NCBI GenBank assembly: GCA_027023165.1
Contig: JALVWX010000097.1
Location: 1 to 11,037, forward strand
Reading direction: 5' to 3'
DNA length: 11,037 nt
DNA from: Thermococcus sp.
Lineage (GTDB): Archaea > Methanobacteriota_B > Thermococci > Thermococcales > Thermococcaceae
The notes under the pieces were generated by a model. The model did not search any database, was not told the DNA's origin, and was given only the letters and a program-made list of their open reading frames with translations. How positions within the stretch are numbered: position 1 is the first letter of the stretch; the number at the start of each line of letters is the position of its first letter. The position numbers were made by a program, and so were the translations under genes. This document shows positions 5,875 to 11,037 of this stretch, one piece after another.

Positions 5875-7584
5875 ATGGGGGAACCGGATAAGTACGAGAT
5901 TCTTCAGGATTTGATGAGACGAAGGGGCTTCGCCTGGGGGAGCTTTGAAATCTACGGCGGTTCACGCGGATTCTATGACTACGGCCCGCTCGGGGCGGCG
6001 ATAAAGCGTAAAATCGAGCGGAAGATAAGGGAGGCCTTCCAGAGGGAGGGCTTCTTCGAGCTCGAGACGCCGGACATAACGCCGGAGAAGGTCTTCATAG
6101 CCAGCGGCCACGTCGAGAAGTTCGTCGACCCGCTGGTGGAGTGCCAGAAGTGCGGTGCCCGCTTTAGAGCGGACCACCTCGTTGAAGAAGCTCTGGGCAT
6201 AGACACCGAGGGCATGAGCGCCGAGCACCTCACGGAGCTGATAAGGGAGCACAGTATAAAGTGCCCCGAGTGCGGCGGTGAGCTTGGCGAGGTGTGGTAC
6301 TTCAACCTCATGTTCGAGACGAAGATAGGCCCCTACGGCGACCAGAAGGGCTACCTGAGGCCCGAGACAGCGCAGGGCATCTTCGTCAACTTCAGGCGCC
6401 TCAACGCCTTCGCGAGGAACAAGCTTCCCTTCGGCGTCTTCCAGATTGGCAAAGCCTACCGCAACGAGATTTCTCCGAGACAGGGGATGCTCCGCCTCAG
6501 GGAGTTCACGCAGGCGGAAGCGGAGATATTCTTCAACCCGAAGGAGACAGAGCACCCACACTTCGACGAGGTTAAAGACGAGGTTCTCAGGCTCTATCCG
6601 ATTGAAAATCAGCTCAAGAACCTCGGAATGATTGAGATGACAGCGGAAGAGGCCGTGAAGAGGGGCTACGTGATGAACACCTTCTTCGCCTACTACATGG
6701 TCATGGTCAAGCGCGTTCTCCTCGACATCGGCATTCCGGAGGACAAAATACGCTTCCGCCAACAGCTCCCCGAGGAGAGGGCCCACTACTCACGCGACAC
6801 CTGGGACGCCGAGATACACAGCGAACGCTTCGGCTGGGTGGAGTGCGTGGGCATAGCCAACCGTGGTGACTACGACCTAAGCAGGCACATGCGCGAGAGC
6901 GGGGCTGACTTGACGGTTCTCATCCACTACGACGAGCCGAAGGTTGTGAGGAGGCTCGAGGTAGGCCTCAACCTCAAGCGCGTCGGTCCGAAGCTCAGGA
7001 AAGATGCCAAGAGGATAAACGAGCTGATAAAGAGCCTGAGCGAGGAGGAGAAGCGCGAGCTGGTTGAGAAACTTGAGAAGGAAGGAAAGGTCACAATCGA
7101 GGGCTACGAGCTTGAGAAGGACGACTTCATAATCAAGGAAGTCGAGGAGAAGATAACTGGCGAGAAGATAGTGCCCCATGTTTTGGAGCCGAGTTTCGGT
7201 ATCGACAGGCCCTTCTATCTGCTCCTTGAGAACAGCCTCGTCATCGAGGAGGACAGGACCTACCTGAAACTTAAAAAAGATATGGCGCCGATAGAGGTCG
7301 CGGTTTTACCGCTGGTCGCCAAGGAACCGCTCAAGAGCATAGCTTACGACGTCTTCAGAACCCTACAGAAGGCGGGCTTTATAGCCGTCTACGACGAGAA
7401 AGACACGATTGGAAGGCGCTACATGAGATATGACGAGATAGGAACGCCCTACTGCGTGACGATAGACAACCAGACGCCCGAAGATAACACTGTAACGATT
7501 CGTGACCGCGACACGAGGGAGCAGGTGAGGGTTAAGATAGAAGAACTGCCTGAGAAGCTAAGGGAGCTGATTTTTGGGAGCTAG
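5875..7584 (+). CDS. glyS: Glycyl-tRNA synthetase (archaeal/eukaryotic one-chain type)
   Basis: A 569-residue class II synthetase that charges tRNA-Gly with glycine using ATP, acting as an alpha2 dimer. The N-terminus FAWGSFEIYGGSRGFYDYGP is typical of the family. Two CxxC pairs (Cys90/Cys93 and Cys130/Cys133) suggest a zinc-binding insertion. RPETAQGIF at 162-170 contributes to glycine and ATP binding, motif 2 is YRNEISPRQGMLRLREF at 195-211, and motif 3 is EPSFGIDRP at 438-446 with Arg445. The anticodon-binding domain starts near residue 470 (APIEVAVLPL) and runs to the end. Length is normal for archaea. The stop codon lies inside a 14-base palindrome that may be part of the terminator. The gene has its own promoter and stands alone, not in an operon with the following gene. 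Confidence 0.98.
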   Translation: MGEPDKYEILQDLMRRRGFAWGSFEIYGGSRGFYDYGPLGAAIKRKIERKIREAFQREGFFELETPDITPEKVFIASGHVEKFVDPLVECQKCGARFRADHLVEEALGIDTEGMSAEHLTELIREHSIKCPECGGELGEVWYFNLMFETKIGPYGDQKGYLRPETAQGIFVNFRRLNAFARNKLPFGVFQIGKAYRNEISPRQGMLRLREFTQAEAEIFFNPKETEHPHFDEVKDEVLRLYPIENQLKNLGMIEMTAEEAVKRGYVMNTFFAYYMVMVKRVLLDIGIPEDKIRFRQQLPEERAHYSRDTWDAEIHSERFGWVECVGIANRGDYDLSRHMRESGADLTVLIHYDEPKVVRRLEVGLNLKRVGPKLRKDAKRINELIKSLSEEEKRELVEKLEKEGKVTIEGYELEKDDFIIKEVEEKITGEKIVPHVLEPSFGIDRPFYLLLENSLVIEEDRTYLKLKKDMAPIEVAVLPLVAKEPLKSIAYDVFRTLQKAGFIAVYDEKDTIGRRYMRYDEIGTPYCVTIDNQTPEDNTVTIRDRDTREQVRVKIEELPEKLRELIFGS

Positions 7585-7605
7585 CTCCCGATAACTCTTT
7601 TTAAT
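7576..7605 (+). terminator. glyS terminator merging into box A of the next gene
   Basis: A perfect 14-base palindrome, GGGAGCTAGCTCCC (7576-7589), contains the glyS TAG stop. It is followed by ACTCTTTTTAAT with five T residues at 7598-7602. Palindrome plus T-run resembles a terminator, and T-runs alone can stop archaeal RNA polymerase. TTTTTAAT (7598-7605) is also a fair box A, centred about 25 bases before the ATG at 7627, so the same bases may end one transcript and begin the next. Confidence 0.5.
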
Positions 7606-7626
7606 CTCCCTCTCCAAAATTAACCC

Positions 7627-8133
7627 ATGAAAAAGAAAATCCACCTCATCTACAGGAGGATTCCAAACCGCGTTCTTGAGCGGGACGACGAGGTAATAGA
7701 TGACTTGGGGGACATTGTGGTTGCCAAGTCTCGTTTCGAGGGCATGCTCACTCCTCTCAGGGTGAACGGCGTTGAGGTTATTAAGAACGGCTACACGATG
7801 GTCTACTTCGCATTTGTTGAGAAGAACTACGACATTCTGAAGGTCTACGACACGGAAGGAAACTTTAAGGGCCTTTACATTGACGTGCTCGCCTATTCGA
7901 AACGTGAGGGTGACACTCTGGAGATGCTCGACCTTTTCCTCGACGTCTTCGTCTTCCCGGAGGGGGAGGCATTTCTCCTCGACGAGGACGAGCTTGAGAT
8001 GGCCCTCAACTACGGGCTGATAGATAAGGAGACCTTTGACTTCGCCTACTCCGTTGCCCGGGAGATTCTCGGAAAGCTTAAACGCGGTGAGTTCCCGCCC
8101 GATATCGTGTGGAAGTACGAGTGGAGGGATTGA
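7627..8133 (+). CDS. DUF402-domain protein
   Basis: A 168-residue protein of the DUF402 family. The conserved core is KGLYIDV at 81-87 followed by DLFLDVFVFPEGEAFLLDEDE across 102-122. Its acidic residues match those that bind divalent metal in characterised relatives: bacterial nucleotide phosphatases and FomD of fosfomycin biosynthesis. The archaeal RNA-binding/RNase E-G-like protein FAU-1 carries the same domain at its C-terminus; this protein has DUF402 alone, so a nucleotide or phosphoester hydrolase role is an inference. No Shine-Dalgarno sequence precedes the ATG (CCAAAATTAACCC). With a box A about 25 bases upstream, the mRNA is probably leaderless. The next gene starts one base after its stop, so the two are probably co-transcribed. 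Confidence 0.85.
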   Translation: MKKKIHLIYRRIPNRVLERDDEVIDDLGDIVVAKSRFEGMLTPLRVNGVEVIKNGYTMVYFAFVEKNYDILKVYDTEGNFKGLYIDVLAYSKREGDTLEMLDLFLDVFVFPEGEAFLLDEDELEMALNYGLIDKETFDFAYSVAREILGKLKRGEFPPDIVWKYEWRD

Positions 8134-8134
8134 G

Positions 8135-8422
8135 ATGGCGGAGTTCCTCAAGGAGACGAAGGAAGGGACGCTCCTCTTCATTCACGTCCAGCCGAAGGCG
8201 AAGAAGAACTCGATTGAAGGCATCGATGAATGGCGCGGAAGGCTGAAGGTCAAAATAAAGGCCCCGCCCGTCGAGGGGAAGGCGAACAAGGAGGTTGTAA
8301 AGTTCTTCTCGAAGCTCCTCGGGGCGGGGGTTGAGATAGTGAAGGGCGAGACGAGCAGGGAGAAGGATTTGCTCGTTAGGGGCCTGAGCGCGGAAGAGGT
8401 GAGAAAGAAACTCGGCCTCTAA
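8135..8422 (+). CDS. DUF167 (YggU family) protein
   Basis: A 95-residue protein of the DUF167/YggU family, a small conserved protein of bacteria and archaea whose structures are known but whose function is not. Diagnostic blocks are HVQPKAKKNSI at 17-27, KIKAPPVEGKANKEVVKF at 40-57 with the hallmark PPVEGKAN, and IVKGETSREKDLLV at 68-81. Length is typical. The ATG at 8135 lies one base after the stop of the DUF402 gene and is preceded by GGAGGGA inside that gene, so translation is probably coupled. The longer frame that begins inside the DUF402 gene is a reading-frame shadow. Confidence 0.93.
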   Translation: MAEFLKETKEGTLLFIHVQPKAKKNSIEGIDEWRGRLKVKIKAPPVEGKANKEVVKFFSKLLGAGVEIVKGETSREKDLLVRGLSAEEVRKKLGL

Positions 8423-8436
8423 CGTCCCCGTAACCC

Positions 8437-9105
<669 letters not shown>

Positions 9106-10113
9106 TCACTTCAGAATCCCCAGACTTCCGTTCGTCTTCCTTATGCTCTCCCACTTCTCTGCCATCTCGAACATCGCCCTTATGGCGTCAATGTTCTCAG
9201 GAACAACGTCGCTCTCCTGGTGCACCGCCTGGATGTAGAAGAGCCTGTTTCCTCTCACGCTTATGCTCTCCTTCCAGACCGCTATCTCGTAGAGGTTGTT
9301 CCACTCGCGGTGCAGGTCGCGGGCAAACTCTATAATCTGGGCAGTGCTTTCGAAGCCCTTCTCCTTCTCAAAGAGCAGAACTCTGGTAGTGTTCTCAAAG
9401 ATATCAAGGACGTCCTTCTCGGTTATCGGCTTCTTAAGTTCAACCATGATGCTGTGAACGTGCATGAGCGTCGTGGGGACAACAAAAGCGGAAGTCTCAA
9501 TGTTTATCGGGATTACCGTCTGGACATCTGGGCCATGATGAGATGGAACCGTAACGCTCGGCGTTATGGCGTTTATCGGCCCGCGCTTTGTGTCGTTCGG
9601 GTCGGCAGCCCTTCTTATCATCACGGCGTAAACGTAGTCTATGTACTCCTGAATCGCGCTGAGTGTTCTGGTTAACCCCGTCGTGTTGCACGAAACAACC
9701 CTGACGTAGTCCTTACCAAGGGCCTTCTCGTAGTTGGCCTGAGCCACGAAGGAAACCTCGGCAACGCTCGCCTTCTCACCGCCCTGAAAAACGGCCTTAA
9801 CGCCTGCCTTCTCGTAGAGGGGCTTGTTCTTCGCCCCCATTCCGCCGGGGGTGGCATCAACTATCACGTCAACTTTCTCAAGGAGGTCGTTTAGGGTTCC
9901 GGCAACCTCAAAGCCCGCCTTCTCAAACCTCGGAAGGAACTCCTCGCTTGCGGCGTAAACCGGAATTCCCAGCTCTCTAGCGCGGTAAGCCCCAAAATCC
10001 GGCCTGGTTTTGGTTACACCGATGAGCTTCATATCGTCCTGCCTGGTTACGGCGTAAGCGACGCGCTTTCCTATTGTTCCGTAACCGTTGATTCCCACCT
10101 TTACCTTCGCCAT
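9106..10113 (-). CDS. gap: Phosphorylating glyceraldehyde-3-phosphate dehydrogenase, archaeal type
   Basis: A 335-residue archaeal GAPDH that interconverts glyceraldehyde 3-phosphate and 1,3-bisphosphoglycerate with NAD(P). The N-terminal Rossmann motif is [13 protein letters not shown] (residues 6-18), and the catalytic cysteine is Cys142 in [12 protein letters not shown]. The block [11 protein letters not shown] is typical of archaeal enzymes. In Thermococcales sugar breakdown uses GAPOR and GAPN, so this enzyme serves mainly gluconeogenesis. The ATG at 10113 was chosen because [12 protein letters not shown] is the family start and GGTGG lies five bases before it. The frame continues to 10164 but has no family support there. 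A TGM-like palindrome upstream fits Tgr/TrmBL1 control. The 3' end abuts vapC. Confidence 0.97.
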   Translation of the reverse strand: MAKVKVGINGYGTIGKRVAYAVTRQDDMKLIGVTKTRPDFGAYRARELGIPVYAASEEFLPRFEKAGFEVAGTLNDLLEKVDVIVDATPGGMGAKNKPLYEKAGVKAVFQGGEKASVAEVSFVAQANYEKALGKDYVRVVSCNTTGLTRTLSAIQEYIDYVYAVMIRRAADPNDTKRGPINAITPSVTVPSHHGPDVQTVIPINIETSAFVVPTTLMHVHSIMVELKKPITEKDVLDIFENTTRVLLFEKEKGFESTAQIIEFARDLHREWNNLYEIAVWKESISVRGNRLFYIQAVHQESDVVPENIDAIRAMFEMAEKWESIRKTNGSLGILK

Positions 10114-10140
10114 GGTAACCACCGGGAATTTTACAGCGGT

Positions 10141-10175
10141 AAAATACTTAAGCCTTGTTTTCACCGGCGGTGAGT
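10141..10175 (-). promoter_or_regulatory. gap promoter with Tgr/TrmBL1 (TGM)-like site
   Basis: On the minus strand a box A-like stretch, TTAAGTATTTTA, lies around 10141-10152, giving a transcript start near 10122 and a very short leader. Immediately upstream of it, at 10159-10175, is TTTCAC-CGGCG-GTGAGT (plus strand). It keeps 9 of the 12 fixed positions of the Thermococcales glycolytic motif TATCAC-N5-GTGATA, including the complete TCAC-N5-GTGA core; positions 10161-10173 are a perfect palindrome. In known gluconeogenic promoters this site sits upstream of box A and mediates activation, as here. Confidence 0.55.
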
Positions 10176-10214
10176 GGGAACGTTTTTACGGAGTTCGCCG
10201 TATACTAGATCGGG

Positions 10215-10376
10215 GTGATCCCCGTAAGAAAGGCGAAGAAGCCTTTGGAAAGGCCTCTCATGCTGCCCGGTGAGGCCGTTTCCCAGCTGGATCCCTTTAA
10301 CAGGCAGTTCTTCGAGTGGGATGAGGTTCTGAGGCTCTCGAGGAAGAGGCGCAAACCCTCTTCACTCTCCGTCTGA
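10215..10376 (+). CDS. Small basic hypothetical protein (53 aa)
   Basis: A GTG-initiated frame of 53 codons. The product begins MIPVRKAKKPLERP, has a middle section LDPFNRQFFEWDEVL, and ends in a basic tail LRLSRKRRKPSSLSV. I do not recognise it. It has no membrane segment. The mix of an aromatic/acidic centre and basic ends looks like a real small nucleic-acid- or partner-binding protein rather than random sequence. A box A-like CGTTTTTACG about 28 bases upstream would place the start of transcription close to the GTG, suggesting a leaderless mRNA. The start codon lies inside a small hairpin CGGGG-TGAT-CCCCG (10211-10224). An ATG at 10260 is an alternative start. It fills most of the gap between gap and the CinA-like gene. 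Confidence 0.5.
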   Translation: MIPVRKAKKPLERPLMLPGEAVSQLDPFNRQFFEWDEVLRLSRKRRKPSSLSV

Positions 10377-10384
10377 TGGGAAGG

Positions 10385-10420
10385 TTTAAAGCGTTCTTCT
10401 CGAAGGTTCTTCGGTGGTGG
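10385..10420 (+). promoter_or_regulatory. Promoter and binding site of the CinA-family gene
   Basis: TTTAAAG at 10385-10391, in the context GGTTTAAAGC, is a box A candidate, predicting transcription from about 10412. GGTGGTGG at 10413-10420 is the likely ribosome binding site, two bases before the ATG at 10423. The element begins nine bases after the stop codon of the small ORF, so the CinA-like gene can be transcribed on its own. Confidence 0.5.
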
Positions 10421-10422
10421 CG

Positions 10423-11037
10423 ATGTTCGCCGAGATACTGACGATAGGCGATGAGCTCCTCACCGGAAACACCGTTGACAGCAATTCTGCCTTCATAGCC
10501 CAGAAGCTCACCGGGAGGGGCTACTGGGTGAGGAGAAAGACCACCGTTGGCGACGACGTCGAGGAGATAAAGACAGTCATCCGTGAGGTTTTGGGAAGGA
10601 AGCCGGAGGTTCTGGTTATTTCAGGCGGGTTAGGCCCCACCCACGACGATGTTACTATGCTGGCTGTTGCTGAGGCGCTCAACAGAAGACTCGTCCTCTG
10701 CGAGGACTGTCTGAAGAAAATCAGGGCCTTCTACGAGAGGCTCTACCGAGAGGGCCACATAGACGACCCTGAACTCAACGAAGCCCGAAAGAAAATGGCC
10801 TACCTGCCCGAGGGAGCCGAGCCGCTGGAGAACAGGGAAGGAGCCGCTCCCGGAGCTTACATCGAGCACGGGGGCGTTAAAATATTCGTTCTCCCCGGAA
10901 TGCCCCGGGAGATGAAGGCGATGCTCGAAAACGAAGTCCTTCCAAGGCTCGGCTCGCGGAAGTTCATCCAGAGGAAGCTTCTGGCGGAGATAACCGACGA
11001 GAGCAAGCTGGCGCCCATCCTCAACGAAACGCTCCAG
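10423..11037 (+). CDS. CinA-family / MoCF-biosynthesis-domain protein (3' partial)
   Basis: The first 205 codons of a COG1058 CinA-type protein; the gene runs off the window. The start MFAEILTIGDELLTGNTVDSN is the classic opening, followed by the molybdopterin-binding fold motif VISGGLGPTHDDVT (residues about 65-78) and FVLPGMPREMKAML (about 156-169). The MoaB/Mog-like domain binds nucleotide-type ligands. A bacterial full-length CinA has ADP-ribose pyrophosphatase and NMN deamidase activity, the pyrophosphatase residing in this domain. Archaeal members often have only this domain, about 250 residues, and would be nucleotide-sugar or cofactor-cleaning pyrophosphatases by inference. Whether a C-terminal deamidase domain follows cannot be seen. 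Confidence 0.92.
   Translation, partial: MFAEILTIGDELLTGNTVDSNSAFIAQKLTGRGYWVRRKTTVGDDVEEIKTVIREVLGRKPEVLVISGGLGPTHDDVTMLAVAEALNRRLVLCEDCLKKIRAFYERLYREGHIDDPELNEARKKMAYLPEGAEPLENREGAAPGAYIEHGGVKIFVLPGMPREMKAMLENEVLPRLGSRKFIQRKLLAEITDESKLAPILNETLQ

Noticed and set aside
5962..6786. Open frame of 274 codons on the minus strand opposite glyS
   Set aside because: It is entirely antisense to conserved class II synthetase motifs, has no recognisable family and is explained by the G+C-rich codon usage of glyS.
7558..8181. Open frame of 207 codons on the minus strand opposite the DUF402 gene
   Set aside because: It lies antisense to a conserved DUF402 core and its peptide has no family features.
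10114..10164. 17-codon N-terminal extension of the GAPDH frame
   Set aside because: Archaeal GAPDHs begin at the [11 protein letters not shown] block, a GGTGG site precedes the internal ATG, and the extension covers the promoter and the TGM-like site.

Overview
The window reads as chromosomal DNA of a hyperthermophilic archaeon of the order Thermococcales, most likely Thermococcus. The basis is a set of archaeal-type proteins: eL37, an Lsm/SmAP protein, one-chain glycyl-tRNA synthetase, archaeal GAPDH, and a diacetylchitobiose deacetylase whose sequence I recognise as close to the Pyrococcus/Thermococcus enzyme. Archaeal TATA (box A) promoters, GGTG-type ribosome binding sites and very tight packing agree. 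No intergenic gap exceeds about 150 bases. I see no tRNA, rRNA, CRISPR array or insertion sequence.

Layout from the left: the 3' part of a PIN-domain (VapC-like) gene converges, with overlapping stop codons, on a diacetylchitobiose deacetylase gene on the minus strand. A divergent promoter region follows, then a ferritin-like/VIT1 fusion gene (MbfA-like iron handling) on the plus strand. Its end overlaps a second PIN gene on the minus strand, whose antitoxin survives only as a 3' fragment. Minus-strand genes continue with a MATE transporter, the eL37-Lsm operon, and an A+T-rich, multi-membrane S26 signal peptidase-like gene. Plus-strand genes then run from glyS through a DUF402-DUF167 pair to a complete vapBC module. 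The module's toxin gene abuts a minus-strand phosphorylating GAPDH gene with no gap. Upstream of GAPDH lies a degenerate copy of the Tgr/TrmBL1 motif (TGM). The window ends with an unrecognised 53-codon plus-strand ORF and the 5' part of a CinA-family gene.

Translation and RNA genes (eL37, Lsm, glyS) form a housekeeping core. Three PIN toxin genes in about 9 kb mark an accessory layer, and each has its 3' end fused to the 3' end of a convergent chromosomal gene. The best leads are the orphan vapC with its vapB remnant, the unusual signal peptidase, the TGM-like site at GAPDH, a small unannotated protein gene, and a glyS terminator that merges into the promoter of an apparently leaderless gene. 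I found no clearly new multi-gene system; these are individual oddities in a compact chromosome.
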